In this document: positions 27,457 through 35,631 of the stretch, piece after piece
Position numbering within the stretch: position 1 is the first letter of the stretch
Layout: each line of letters opens with the position of its first letter
Origin: Amycolatopsis bartoniae
GTDB taxonomy: Bacteria; Actinomycetota; Actinomycetes; Mycobacteriales; Pseudonocardiaceae
Direction: 5' to 3'
Assembly: GCF_014191255.1 (NCBI RefSeq)
Contig: NZ_JACHWH010000002.1
Coordinates: forward strand, 682,001 to 746,000
Length of the DNA stretch: 64,000 nt
Translations under genes and position numbers: made by a program
The notes under the pieces: model-generated
What the model was told of the DNA's origin: nothing
The model's database searches: none
The model's input: only the letters and a program-made list of their open reading frames with translations

Positions 27457-27495
27457 CGGGCGCGACGGCCGGGGATGGCTGTCGCGCCCGTTTTT
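27457..27495 (+). terminator. Intrinsic terminator after the IclR regulator
   Basis: 10-bp perfect stem (CGGGCGCGAC at 27457-27466, GTCGCGCCCG at 27481-27490), 14-nt loop with an inner GCC/GGC pair, followed by TTTTT. It lies between convergent genes. Confidence 0.9.
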
Positions 27496-27524
27496 CATGC
27501 CTCGGTGACCGAGCGGAACGGTTG

Positions 27525-28952
27525 TCAGTTCACGCAGTTCACTCCACCCGCCGTGATGGGCGCCGCCGCCGGGGTCGGTGTCGCGGGGGTCGTCGGGGCA
27601 GCGCCCGGGCCGCTGTAGTCCGTGCCGAGGTACACGCGCACGTGCCCGGCGTGCAGCGCCGGGTCCGCGACGATCCGCACCCCGCCGAGGAACTGCGCCA
27701 CCTGCTCCGCCTCCGTCTGCTCCCCCGCCGCGTAGTCGACCACCGTGGTGTGCCGCGACGACACGCTCGACACCGCCCCCACCGCATACCCGAGCCCGGA
27801 CAGGTCCTGCGAAACCCGCGCGGCGAGGTTGTCGACGCCGCTCGCGTTCTCCACGTCCACCACCGCCTCACCGGTTGCGGTGGCACTGGGCACGGTCGGG
27901 ACCACAGTGGACTGCGAACCACCGATGGCCTGCTGGATGAACGCCTTGACCTGCGCGGGGTCGACCTGCACGGAGTCCCCGTCCGACGTCTTCAGGTCGA
28001 CGTTCCCGACGGGGATGGTCTCGAACCGGATCTTCCCCCCGGCGAGACCCTGCAGCTGCTGCGCGAATGAGAACACGTCCCAGCCCTGGTCGATGGTGAC
28101 CGTCTTCTGCACCGCGCCGATCAGGTTCCCCAGCTTCGCCGGATCGGTCAACGTGCCCGCGGACAACACCGTGTGCGCCATGCTCGCCATGAACGCCTGC
28201 TGCCGCCGGATCCGGTCCAGGTCCCCGTTCGGCAGCCCGTGCCGCTGCCGCACGAACGCGAGCGCCTGCGCGCCCGAGATCGTCTGCTCCCCCGCGGGGA
28301 AGTTCGCCCCGGAGTAGGAGTCGTGCACGGCCGTGTTGAGGCACACCGGAACGCCGCCGACGGCCTCGCTCACGTCGTAGAAGCCGACCAGGTTCACCGA
28401 CGCGAAGTGGTTCACCGTCAGGCCGGTCAGCTGCTCCACGGTCTGGATCGCGTTCTTCGCCCCCGCCTGCGCGGCCTGCACGTTCAGCTGCGCTCCGCTC
28501 ACTCCCTGAGCACGCAACGAGTTCTCGGCGGCCACCTGTGCGTAGGTGTACGCCGAGTTGATCTTGTGCTTGCCGTAGCCGCCCGCGATCTGGACGTAGG
28601 AGTCGCGCGGGATCGAGAAGGCGACGGCGTTCCCGCCGCCCGCCGGGATGTGGATGAGGATCATCGTGTCGGTGTTGTCGCCGCCATCACTCGAATCACC
28701 GGCGTGCAGCTGGTCGAGCAGGTCCGCGGGCAGCGGGTTCCCCTGCGCGTCGGTGCGGGTGTCCAGGCCGACGAGCAGGATGTTCTGCTCCCCCGTGCTC
28801 GCGGCACCGGGGTCGAGGACGTCGGCTGTGGACAGTCCGGTGGTCAGCCGGTGGACCTGGGACCAGCCCAGCCCCGTGATGCCGAACACCAGCAGGGACA
28901 CCAGCGCGACCACGGTCCGGCCCGTGAGCCTCGCCGAACGGGACTCGCTCAT
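27525..28952 (-). CDS. LCP (LytR-CpsA-Psr) family cell-wall glycopolymer transferase
   Basis: Membrane-anchored enzyme expected to attach polyisoprenyl-linked glycopolymers such as arabinogalactan to peptidoglycan. 475 residues: cytoplasmic N-terminus, one transmembrane helix (about 12-32), LCP domain (about 55-300) with NILLVGLDTRTD, DTMILIHIPAGG, FSIPRDSYVQIAG, KINSAYTYA and the Arg-rich ALAFVRQRHGLPNGDLDRIRRQQAFM, and a C-terminal LytR_C domain (about 350-440, VDVENASGVDNLAARV). A Pro/Thr/Ala tail follows. Start ATG 28952 fits the topology; the frame is open further upstream without support. Divergent from rtcB. Confidence 0.93.
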   Translation of the reverse strand: MSESRSARLTGRTVVALVSLLVFGITGLGWSQVHRLTTGLSTADVLDPGAASTGEQNILLVGLDTRTDAQGNPLPADLLDQLHAGDSSDGGDNTDTMILIHIPAGGGNAVAFSIPRDSYVQIAGGYGKHKINSAYTYAQVAAENSLRAQGVSGAQLNVQAAQAGAKNAIQTVEQLTGLTVNHFASVNLVGFYDVSEAVGGVPVCLNTAVHDSYSGANFPAGEQTISGAQALAFVRQRHGLPNGDLDRIRRQQAFMASMAHTVLSAGTLTDPAKLGNLIGAVQKTVTIDQGWDVFSFAQQLQGLAGGKIRFETIPVGNVDLKTSDGDSVQVDPAQVKAFIQQAIGGSQSTVVPTVPSATATGEAVVDVENASGVDNLAARVSQDLSGLGYAVGAVSSVSSRHTTVVDYAAGEQTEAEQVAQFLGGVRIVADPALHAGHVRVYLGTDYSGPGAAPTTPATPTPAAAPITAGGVNCVN

Positions 28953-29085
28953 TCCGGGGAGCAAATCACCCCGCGTATGCGGACAGCGTGAAGAACTCCG
29001 CTGTGGACGATGCGGTAATGCGGTTGCCGGATCGGGGGTACCCGGGGAATTCTCGTCCCGAGCCGAACGAGAGAGGAAGGACGAC

Positions 29086-30276
29086 ATGCACGCCGCACTG
29101 GAGGGGGCGCGGGTACCGATCCGGATATGGGCCGACCCGGCGTCGGTCGAGGAGGCCGCGATGCGCCAGCTGCGCAACGTGGCGAACCTGCCGTGGGTGC
29201 ACGGTCTCGCGGTGATGCCGGACGTGCACTACGGCAAGGGCGCGACGGTCGGCAGCGTCATCGCGATGCGCGACGCGGTGTCGCCGGCAGCGGTCGGCGT
29301 GGACATCGGGTGCGGGATGAGCGCGGTCCGCACGTCACTGACGGCGAGCGACCTGCCCGACGACCTCGGCAGGCTGCGGCGGCGCATCGAATCCGCCGTG
29401 CCGGTCGGGTTTTCGATGCACAAGACACCGGTGGACCCGGCACGCGTGCCCGGTTCCGGTGGCTGGGACCGGTTCTGGTCGGCGTTCGGTGCGCTGCACC
29501 CGGGTGTGCAGAACCTGCGGGACCGCGCGCGGGCGCAGGTCGGCAGCCTCGGCGGGGGCAACCACTTCATCGAGGTGTGCCTGGAACAGGGCGGCGCCGA
29601 CGAGGGACGCGTGTGGCTGATGTTGCACTCGGGTTCGCGGGGGATCGGGAACGAACTGGCGAAGCGGCACATCGACGTCGCGCGTTCGCTGCCGCACAAC
29701 GCCGATCTGCCGGACCGTGACCTGGCGGTGTTCGTCGCGGGCACGCCGGAGATGGCCGCGTACCGGCGGGACCTGTTCTGGGCGCAGGACTACGCGGCCC
29801 GCAACCGGGCCACGATGGTCGCGCTCGTGCAGCGCGCGCTGGCGGACGAGGTGCCGGGCGTACGGTTCGACGAGCCGATTTCGTGCCACCACAACTACGT
29901 CGCGGAGGAGACCTACGACGGCGTGGACGTGCTGGTGACGCGGAAGGGCGCGATCCGGGCGGGGTCGGGAGATCTGGGCATCATCCCGGGCAGCATGGGC
30001 ACCGGCTCGTACATCGTGCGGGGACTGGGGAACGAGTCGTCGTTCCTGTCGGCGTCCCACGGCGCCGGCCGGCGGATGTCGAGGACGAAGGCACGCAAGA
30101 CCTTCACGGCGGCGGACCTGGCCGCTCAGACGAGCGGCGTGGAATGCCGCAAGGACGACGGTGTGGTGGACGAAATCCCCGCGGCGTACAAGGACATCGA
30201 CTCGGTGATCGCGGCGCAGACGGATCTGGTGGAGGTGGTGGCGCACCTGAAGCAGGTGGTGTGCGTGAAGGGCTGA
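29086..30276 (+). CDS. rtcB: RNA-splicing ligase RtcB
   Basis: GTP- and Mn-dependent ligase that joins 2',3'-cyclic-phosphate and 5'-OH RNA ends in RNA repair. 396 residues. Metal and GMP sites are intact: GVDIGCGM (Asp73, Cys76), GGGNHF (His160), HSGSRGIG (His181), SCHHNY (His268/269), PGSMGTGSYIV and the guanylylated His325 in SASHGAGRRMSR. The start ATG 29086 has GAGAGGAAGG before it. No archease or rtcA gene is adjacent, so this is a stand-alone form. It is convergent with tetR, 7 bp apart. Confidence 0.95.
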   Translation: MHAALEGARVPIRIWADPASVEEAAMRQLRNVANLPWVHGLAVMPDVHYGKGATVGSVIAMRDAVSPAAVGVDIGCGMSAVRTSLTASDLPDDLGRLRRRIESAVPVGFSMHKTPVDPARVPGSGGWDRFWSAFGALHPGVQNLRDRARAQVGSLGGGNHFIEVCLEQGGADEGRVWLMLHSGSRGIGNELAKRHIDVARSLPHNADLPDRDLAVFVAGTPEMAAYRRDLFWAQDYAARNRATMVALVQRALADEVPGVRFDEPISCHHNYVAEETYDGVDVLVTRKGAIRAGSGDLGIIPGSMGTGSYIVRGLGNESSFLSASHGAGRRMSRTKARKTFTAADLAAQTSGVECRKDDGVVDEIPAAYKDIDSVIAAQTDLVEVVAHLKQVVCVKG

Positions 30277-30283
30277 GCAGCAC

Positions 30284-30856
30284 TCAGCCCAGCAACTCCA
30301 CCGCTGCGCGCAGTTCCTCCAGCGCCTGCCGCGCCAGCGCCGGGAACGACTCCTCGTTCTCCGGCTCGATCCAGCGCGCGAAGGCTCGCGAAAACGCGTG
30401 CGCGCCGAGTTCGGCGGCGAGGCTTGCCGCCGGATCCGGCACGCCGCGCTTTTCGAGCGCCTCCGTCATCGCCGCGGCGAGGCCAGCGTGCTTGAACGCC
30501 GACCGCTCCCGCAGCTCGCTGTGCGCCGTCACGACCGCTATCAGCCGGGGGCCGAACTCGCGCTGGACGGGTGTGAAGCTGGCGGCGACGGCGTCCAGTC
30601 CGGCGGCGACCGCCTCCAGCGGAGTGGCCGATTCCGCGCACTCCGCGATTCCGTCCGCGAGCAACCGCGAATGCATTTCCTGACCGGCGAACAGCACCTC
30701 CCGTTTGTCGGGGAAATGCCGGAAGAACGTGGTCTTCGTCAGCCCGGCCCGCTGCGCGATCTCGCTGACCGTCGTGTTGTCGTACCCCTGCTCCGCGAAC
30801 AGGTCGACCGCGGCGTGCACCAGCCGCTCCCGCGCGTTCGGCTCCCATCGACCCAT
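30284..30856 (-). CDS. TetR-family transcriptional regulator
   Basis: 190-residue repressor. The N-terminal HTH (about 8-55) reads RERLVHAAVDLFAEQGYDNTTVSEIAQRAGLTKTTFFRHFPDKREVLF, a textbook TetR pattern. The C-terminal ligand domain is divergent. It is transcribed away from an NAD(P)-binding oxidoreductase; the 86-bp spacer contains a 60-bp near-perfect inverted structure that is almost certainly its operator. It probably represses itself and the oxidoreductase. Confidence 0.93.
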   Translation of the reverse strand: MGRWEPNARERLVHAAVDLFAEQGYDNTTVSEIAQRAGLTKTTFFRHFPDKREVLFAGQEMHSRLLADGIAECAESATPLEAVAAGLDAVAASFTPVQREFGPRLIAVVTAHSELRERSAFKHAGLAAAMTEALEKRGVPDPAASLAAELGAHAFSRAFARWIEPENEESFPALARQALEELRAAVELLG

Positions 30857-30868
30857 GAGCCCCAGCTT

Positions 30869-30928
30869 AGGTGATGTGACTGAGTACCGTCACTCCTGCT
30901 ACAGTGACGGTACTCAGTCACATCACCT
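30869..30928. promoter_or_regulatory. Long perfect inverted repeat: double TetR operator
   Basis: Two 26-bp arms (30869-30894 and 30903-30928) are perfect reverse complements around an 8-nt loop. Each arm contains an imperfect palindrome of the form TGACNGNNNNCNGTCA, the usual length of a TetR-dimer site. The array therefore offers two identical operators in mirror image, one per divergent gene, ending 4 bp before the oxidoreductase ribosome-binding site. Confidence 0.8.
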
Positions 30929-30942
30929 CGTCAGGAGAGTTC

Positions 30943-31824
30943 ATGCGCGTCTTCGTCACCGGCGCCAGCGGCCACATCGGCTCGGCTGTCGTCACCGAGC
31001 TCGTCCAGGCCGGGCACGACGTCGTCGGCCTCGCCCGCTCGGAAACGTCCGCCACCACCGTCAAGTCCCTGGGCGCCGAGGTGCGCCGCGGCGAGCTGGG
31101 CGACCTCGACGGCCTTCGCGAAGCCGCGTCCGACGCGGACGCGGTGATCCACCTCGCCTTCGACCACGGCGCCCTGGACCCGCAGGGTTTCGTCGCCGCC
31201 GCCAACGTTGACCTGGCCGTCGTGCGGGCGTTCGCCGACGCGCTCGACGGCACCGGCAAGACCTTCATCGGTATCGGCCTCGGCAACAGCGGCGACGAGG
31301 AGATTGACAAGGCCGTCAACGCCAACCCCCGGTCCGCCGTGGCGAACGAGGTCGCCGGCTTCACCGACCGCGGCATCCGTGCCCTGCTCGTCGGCATCCC
31401 GCCGGTCGTGCACAGCACGTACGACAAGCACGGTTTCATCCCCATGATGATCGGGATCGCCCGCGCCAAGGGCGTGTCCGGTTACATCGGCGACGGGGGC
31501 AACCGCTGGCCCGCCGTGCACACGCTCGACCTGGCCCACCTTTACCGGCTGGCGCTGGAAAAGGCGCCGTCCGGGGCACGCCTGCCCGCCGCGGCCGAAG
31601 ACGGCATCGCCGTGCGGGAAATCGCCGAGGTGATCGGCCGCCAACTGGGGATTCCGGTCGAGAGCGTCGCGCCCGAGCGGGCCGCGGAGCACTTCGGGGC
31701 ATTCGGCGCCTTCATGACACTCGGCCTGCCGCCGCTCGCCTCGCAGACCCGTGAACTGCTGGGCTGGGAACCGGTTCACCCCGGTCTGATCGCCGACCTC
31801 GAAGAAGGCCACTACTTCAACTAG
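30943..31824 (+). CDS. SDR-family NAD(P)-dependent oxidoreductase (atypical/extended type)
   Basis: 293-residue Rossmann protein. The cofactor loop VFVTGASGHIGSAVV is intact; DADAVIHLAFDHG and the later TLDLAHLYRLALEKAPSG are typical of the NAD-dependent epimerase/NmrA-like group. The YxxxK catalytic motif is not evident at the usual spacing, so it may be a sensor-like or reductase variant. ATG 30943 has AGGAGA before it. It is divergent from and probably repressed by the TetR at 30284. Confidence 0.88.
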   Translation: MRVFVTGASGHIGSAVVTELVQAGHDVVGLARSETSATTVKSLGAEVRRGELGDLDGLREAASDADAVIHLAFDHGALDPQGFVAAANVDLAVVRAFADALDGTGKTFIGIGLGNSGDEEIDKAVNANPRSAVANEVAGFTDRGIRALLVGIPPVVHSTYDKHGFIPMMIGIARAKGVSGYIGDGGNRWPAVHTLDLAHLYRLALEKAPSGARLPAAAEDGIAVREIAEVIGRQLGIPVESVAPERAAEHFGAFGAFMTLGLPPLASQTRELLGWEPVHPGLIADLEEGHYFN

Positions 31825-31837
31825 AACAAGTGTTCGA
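31822..31837. promoter_or_regulatory. LexA/SOS box upstream of alkB
   Basis: Reads TAGAACAAGTGTTCGA, one mismatch from the actinobacterial LexA consensus TCGAAC-N4-GTTCGA. It overlaps the expected -35 position; a -10 like TAGACT (31846-31851) lies 8 bp later and 6 bp before the alkB ATG, suggesting a leaderless transcript repressed by LexA. Confidence 0.65.
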
Positions 31838-31857
31838 AGAGCGGGTAGACTGCGGGC

Positions 31858-32484
31858 ATGACCGTGGGACTACAGGGCTCGCTGTTCGGGCAGACCGACG
31901 AGGTCGCGCTCCGGCCGCTGTCGGCCGCCCGGCGCACGACGCTGGGCGACGGCGCCTGGATCGACGTCCTGCCGTACTGGCTCGGCGGGGCCGACAGGCT
32001 CTTCGAACGGCTGGTGGAGCACGTGCCGTGGCACGCCGAACGACGCCGGATGTACGACCGCGTCGTCGACGTGCCGCGGCTGCTCTGCTTCTACGGCGAG
32101 AGCGACGAACTGCCGCACCCGGTGCTCGACGAGGCCCGCTCGGCGCTGAGCGCGCACTACGCGCAGGAGCTCGGCGAGCCGTTCCGCACGGCGGGGCTCT
32201 GCCTCTACCGGGACGGCCGCGACAGTGTGGCGTGGCACGGGGACACGATCGGCCGCGGCTCGCGCGAGGACACCATGGTGGCGATCCTGTCCGTGGGCGC
32301 GCCGCGCAGCCTGCTGCTGCGGCCGCGCGGCGGCGGGCAGACGGTGCGCCAGGCGCTGGGGCCGGGCGACCTCATCGTGATGGGCGGTTCGTGCCAGCGC
32401 ACGTGGGAGCACGCGATTCCCAAGACCGGCAAGCCGGTCGGGCCACGCATCAGCATCCAGTTCCGGCCCCGCGGCGTCCGGTGA
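31858..32484 (+). CDS. alkB: Alkylated DNA repair dioxygenase, AlkB family
   Basis: 2-oxoglutarate/Fe(II) dioxygenase that oxidatively removes methyl groups from 1-meA and 3-meC in DNA. 208 residues with the metal triad His127-x-Asp129 (WHGD) and His185 (RTWEHAIPKT), and the two 2-oxoglutarate arginines in GPRISIQFRPR (Arg197, Arg203). CLYRDGRDSVAWHGD is typical of the ALKBH2/3-like bacterial branch. It begins about 6 bp after a -10 element, so is probably leaderless, and lies behind a LexA box. Convergent with the following membrane gene, 4 bp apart. Confidence 0.94.
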   Translation: MTVGLQGSLFGQTDEVALRPLSAARRTTLGDGAWIDVLPYWLGGADRLFERLVEHVPWHAERRRMYDRVVDVPRLLCFYGESDELPHPVLDEARSALSAHYAQELGEPFRTAGLCLYRDGRDSVAWHGDTIGRGSREDTMVAILSVGAPRSLLLRPRGGGQTVRQALGPGDLIVMGGSCQRTWEHAIPKTGKPVGPRISIQFRPRGVR

Positions 32485-32488
32485 AGCC

Positions 32489-33097
32489 TCAGGAGCGGGC
32501 CCAGCGTTCCCCGGCGTGCAGCCATTCACGGTCCCAGCGCACGGCGCGGCGGCGGTCCAGCACCAGCCGGACGCTCCAGTACACCGCGGTCAGCCCCAGC
32601 GCGACCACCAGCCACGAGAAGATCCCGGCGAGGACGCTCGTCGTCACGGCGTCCGAGGACGTCATCGGCGCGGGCACCGGGTCACCGGCGTTCGACAGCC
32701 AGACGGGCACCTCGCTGCCCGCGGTGGTGCCGGGATCGGCGGCGATGGTGCCGATCCGCTCGGCGCCGCCCGCGACGGTCCAGCGGGCGTGCACCCCGGT
32801 CGAGCCGCCGTCGGCGCTGAGGTAGGCGCCGTCCGTGGCGGGCACGGGCGTCGGGGCGTCTTCGATGAGGGTGGCGGTGGCGAGGTGACGCGAAGCCTGC
32901 TGCTCGGCCGAAACGGCGAGCTGCCCCCGGTAGGTGGTGGAGCCGACGAGCACGGCGAGCGGAAGTGCGACGAGCAACCCCAGTACGACGACGAGCAGCA
33001 GCGCGGCCTCGACGCGGTCGGAGCGTCTGGCCAGTGGATTGCGACCAAGGTGGATACGGCGCCAGAATCGGGCTGTACGCCCGAATGGTCCGTTCAC
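32489..33097 (-). CDS. Rv1733c-family two-helix membrane protein
   Basis: 202-residue protein with two transmembrane helices (about 28-52 and 150-175) enclosing an extracytoplasmic domain of about 100 residues, and a basic N-terminus (RRIHLGRNPLARRSDRVEAALLL). This LGRNPLxRxxDRxE pattern is the mark of the Rv1733c-like family of actinobacteria, whose function is unknown (Rv1733c is a dormancy-induced antigen). GTG 33097 is chosen because the conserved part begins there; an open frame continues upstream without support. Confidence 0.85.
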   Translation of the reverse strand: MNGPFGRTARFWRRIHLGRNPLARRSDRVEAALLLVVVLGLLVALPLAVLVGSTTYRGQLAVSAEQQASRHLATATLIEDAPTPVPATDGAYLSADGGSTGVHARWTVAGGAERIGTIAADPGTTAGSEVPVWLSNAGDPVPAPMTSSDAVTTSVLAGIFSWLVVALGLTAVYWSVRLVLDRRRAVRWDREWLHAGERWARS

Positions 33098-33480
33098 GGT
33101 CCCCAGTCCCCCTTTCCCAGCAACGTGATGAACAACTGTGGCAATACCCACTTTGCCGCACCGGTACGCCAAAGGCTCGGAAACGAGACCAACACCGCTT
33201 TGAGCGGCCGGTCACAACCGGAGGTTTTGCCGCCCCCGCACGGGAAAGCTCACTGCGGTGCTCCCTCCACCAGTAACCGAAAGTGACCGCATCGCATTCT
33301 GTTCGAATAGGAATTCATTTGTCCATTCGGGACAGGTGACCCCTTCGACCTCGACAAACGGACCGAGCACCACTCCGGCGGGGTTTCCGCGGGCTTTTGG
33401 GGTGATCACCCGAAAGAGTCGTGGTCTGGGCCAATCCGCTGCGGCGCGTAGGCGGGCGGATCGTGCTTGACTGGGTCGCG
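33098..33480. other. Gene-free divergent spacer
   Basis: 383 bp between the Rv1733c-like gene and a coiled-coil gene, locally richer in A+T (about 33270-33330) than its surroundings. A 12-bp perfect palindrome GGGTGATCACCC (33400-33411) lies about 70 bp before the coiled-coil gene and could be a regulator site. No frame has coding support. Confidence 0.55.
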
Positions 33481-34353
33481 ATGGACTTCGAGGTGGTGTC
33501 GGACGAGCTGTTCGCCGCGAAGCGGGAGGACTTCACCGCGCTGCGGGACGAGCGGGTGAAGCAGGCGCGGCCGGACCGCGCGCTGGCGGACCGGATCGCC
33601 GGCCTGCGCAAGCCGACGGTCGCGGCGTGGCTGGTCAACCAGGTGAGCCGTAACTGCCCGGAGGAGGTCGACCGGCTCGCCGAGTTGGGCGTTTCCCTGC
33701 GGAGGGCGCACGAGCAGTTGGCGGGCGCGGACCTGCGGGCGTTGTCGCGGGAGCGGCACGAGGTGCTCGGGTTGCTGAACAAGCGGGCACAGTGGCTGGC
33801 CCGCAAGGCGGGTTACGCGTTCAGCGACGCCACGAGCAGGCAGGTGGACGACACGTTCGAGGCCGCGGTGTCCGACGAGCAGGCCCTGGAGGCGGTGCGG
33901 GCCGCCCGCCTGAGCGCGGCGCTCGCGCCGGGCTCCCCGGAACAGTGGCTCACGGCGGCGGTGGTTCCGGCGCGGGCTCCGGACCGGAAGGCGCAGCCGC
34001 GGAAGACCGCACCGGAACGGAAGCCCCCGACGCGGAAGCAGCCGGACCGGAAGGCGCCGGACCGCAAGACGGAACGCGAGGCGGAGCGAAAGCGCCGAGA
34101 CCGCGAGCGGGCGGCCCGCGAGGAGGTCGCCGCGGCCATCGAGGCGCGGGACGAGGCAGCACAAGCGCTCTCCGACGCCGAACACCGCGCCGCCGAAGCC
34201 GCCGACACGGTGGCGGAACTACGCGCCCGCCTGGAGGAAGCGACAAAGACCGAGCGCGAACGGAAAGCCGAAGTCACGGCGGCGAAGAAGGCCCTCACAG
34301 CAGCGAAGCGCGCTGCGGACGCCGCGGAGAAGCGCTTAGCCGACCTGGACTGA
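33481..34353 (+). CDS. Conserved hypothetical protein with long basic coiled coil
   Basis: 290 residues. The N-terminal half (1-165) is a helical domain with MDFEVVSDELFAAKREDFTALRDERVKQAR and GLRKPTVAAWLVNQVSR; I recognise this as a conserved actinobacterial hypothetical but know no function. A Lys/Arg/Pro-rich linker (about 165-215, repeated APDRK/PERK motifs) leads to a C-terminal coiled coil (about 215-290) made of A/E/K/R heptads. It is reminiscent of nucleoid- or cell-wall-associated proteins but no domain assignment is safe. Start ATG 33481 agrees with the conserved N-terminus; the frame is open 60 bp further upstream. Confidence 0.75.
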   Translation: MDFEVVSDELFAAKREDFTALRDERVKQARPDRALADRIAGLRKPTVAAWLVNQVSRNCPEEVDRLAELGVSLRRAHEQLAGADLRALSRERHEVLGLLNKRAQWLARKAGYAFSDATSRQVDDTFEAAVSDEQALEAVRAARLSAALAPGSPEQWLTAAVVPARAPDRKAQPRKTAPERKPPTRKQPDRKAPDRKTEREAERKRRDRERAAREEVAAAIEARDEAAQALSDAEHRAAEAADTVAELRARLEEATKTERERKAEVTAAKKALTAAKRAADAAEKRLADLD

Positions 34354-34947
34354 GGCCAGTGCCCGGCCCGCCGCCCGCGAACCGCACCCGACGCGCGGGC
34401 AAGCACCAGGCGGAACCGGACTCAGGCCAGAACTCCCACCGTCCAGTAGCCGCAACCAACCTGCCACACCGCCGCCGACCTCGCGGAAACGCCTGGCGAA
34501 CCCGAATCGCCAAGCCCCCAGCCGTGTGAGCGCCGCCCCCAACCCCGGCCCGCAGCCCGCCGGGAAGGTGCCCCACGAACCCGGTTCACGCCCCAGTCAC
34601 CTGATGGCCGAGCCACCCCGCCACCGGCCACGTGCAGCCCCCCCAACCCCACCCCAGTCGCTCAGCCACCACCCAACCCCGGCCCGCAGCCCGCCGCGGA
34701 AGGCGGCGCCGAACCCAGCCACCGCCCCCAACCCACCTGGCGGCCAAAGCCAACCCCACCGCCGACCACGTGCAGCCACGCCAAACCCCACCCCAGTCGC
34801 TCAGACCCAACCCCCGCCCACAGCCCGCCGCGGAAGGCGCCCCACGAACCCAGCCCCCAACCACCTGGGCGGCCGAAGCCAACCCGCCGCCGCCCACGCC
34901 CAACCCCGCCGAAGTCACCACCGCCGCTCCAACCCCAACCCCCACCA
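34354..34947. other. Gene-free Pro-codon-like C-rich spacer of about 590 bp
   Basis: No supported gene. The plus strand is extremely C-rich (runs of CCCC with AACC), producing long open frames rich in Pro/Ala/Arg on one strand and Gly/Val on the other that lack any family likeness or ribosome-binding site. Most of it (34539-34940) is a 134-bp tandem repeat. The preceding segment (34354-34538) may be a more diverged fourth copy. Confidence 0.7.
34539..34940. repeat. 134-bp tandem repeat, three copies
   Basis: Copies start at 34539, 34673 and 34807, each with the opening CCAACCCC(G/C)GCCC(G/A)CAGCCCGCCG. Shared internal blocks are GGCGGCCAAAGCCAACC-like, CCGACCACGTGCAGCC and CCCCAGTCGCTCAG (the last two only in copies 1-2). 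The period is 134 bp exactly between all anchors, while individual positions differ. 134 is not a multiple of three, so no repeated peptide results. The array ends 7 bp before the 3' end of the PadR gene. Confidence 0.85.
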
Positions 34948-35529
34948 TCACCCCGAAAGCTTCTTCACCAGCTCCAGCCCCCGCTCGGCCCAGGCGATCT
35001 CCGTCCGGGCGCGCTCCGCCATTCCCTGGTAGACGTGCACCTTGTACGCCACGATCGCCTCGTGGTCGGCCTCCGGGGCGTGGGCCAGGCGCCGCTGGAG
35101 CAGCTCCGTCTCGTGTGCCCGCAGCTGCGCCACGTGCCGTTCCCACCGCTGCAGCTGCTCCTGGTGGTGCGCCCGGTGCAGCTCGAACTGCCGCCGCACC
35201 ACGTCCGGTTCCGCGTACTCGAAATAGGTCGCCTTCAGGTACACCGCATCGCGAACCGCAGCAGGCGCCTCGACTTCCGACACCCAGCGGCGCAGCTCCC
35301 CCTCCCCCGCCGGCGTCAGCCGGTACGCGCGCTTGACCGCCTTCGTGCCCCGCGGCTGCTCGTCCGCCGCCACCAGCTCCTCGCCCTCCAGCTTCCGCAG
35401 CTCCGTGTAGATCTGCGGATGCGGCGCGTGCCAGACCCGGTCGGCGGACTGGTCGAACTGCTTGGCCAGCTCGTACCCCGTCATCGGCCCGGCTTCGAGC
35501 AGGGCGAGCAGCGCGTGGCGCAGGGACAT
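34948..35529 (-). CDS. PadR-family transcriptional regulator
   Basis: 193-residue regulator: N-terminal PadR winged helix (MSLRHALLALLEAGPMTGYELAKQFDQSADRVWHAPHPQIYTELRKLEGEELVA) and C-terminal helical Vir_act_alpha_C dimerization domain. ATG 35529 is chosen for its GGGAGGC ribosome-binding site and family N-terminus. It is divergent from an MFS transporter with a palindromic site between, and PadR proteins commonly repress an adjacent efflux or phenolic-acid gene. Confidence 0.92.
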   Translation of the reverse strand: MSLRHALLALLEAGPMTGYELAKQFDQSADRVWHAPHPQIYTELRKLEGEELVAADEQPRGTKAVKRAYRLTPAGEGELRRWVSEVEAPAAVRDAVYLKATYFEYAEPDVVRRQFELHRAHHQEQLQRWERHVAQLRAHETELLQRRLAHAPEADHEAIVAYKVHVYQGMAERARTEIAWAERGLELVKKLSG

Positions 35530-35542
35530 CCGAGCCTCCCAA

Positions 35543-35556
35543 TATGTAACTACATA
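35543..35556. promoter_or_regulatory. PadR operator candidate
   Basis: TATGTA-AC-TACATA, a perfect 14-bp palindrome, 14 bp upstream of padR and 76 bp before the transporter. It contains the ATGT/ACAT half-sites typical of PadR operators, though with shorter spacing (4 nt) than the classical 8 nt. Confidence 0.6.
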
Positions 35557-35631
35557 CGTAAACGTTGACATACTTTGGCACGCGCGGTTAGCGTACGCCC
35601 AGCTCGATCATCGACGATCGGAGTTCCTCCC

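Noticed and set aside
34526-35032. Proline-rich protein on the plus strand in the 134-bp array
   Set aside because: The period is not a multiple of three, so the peptide does not repeat, and the frame runs into the antisense of padR.
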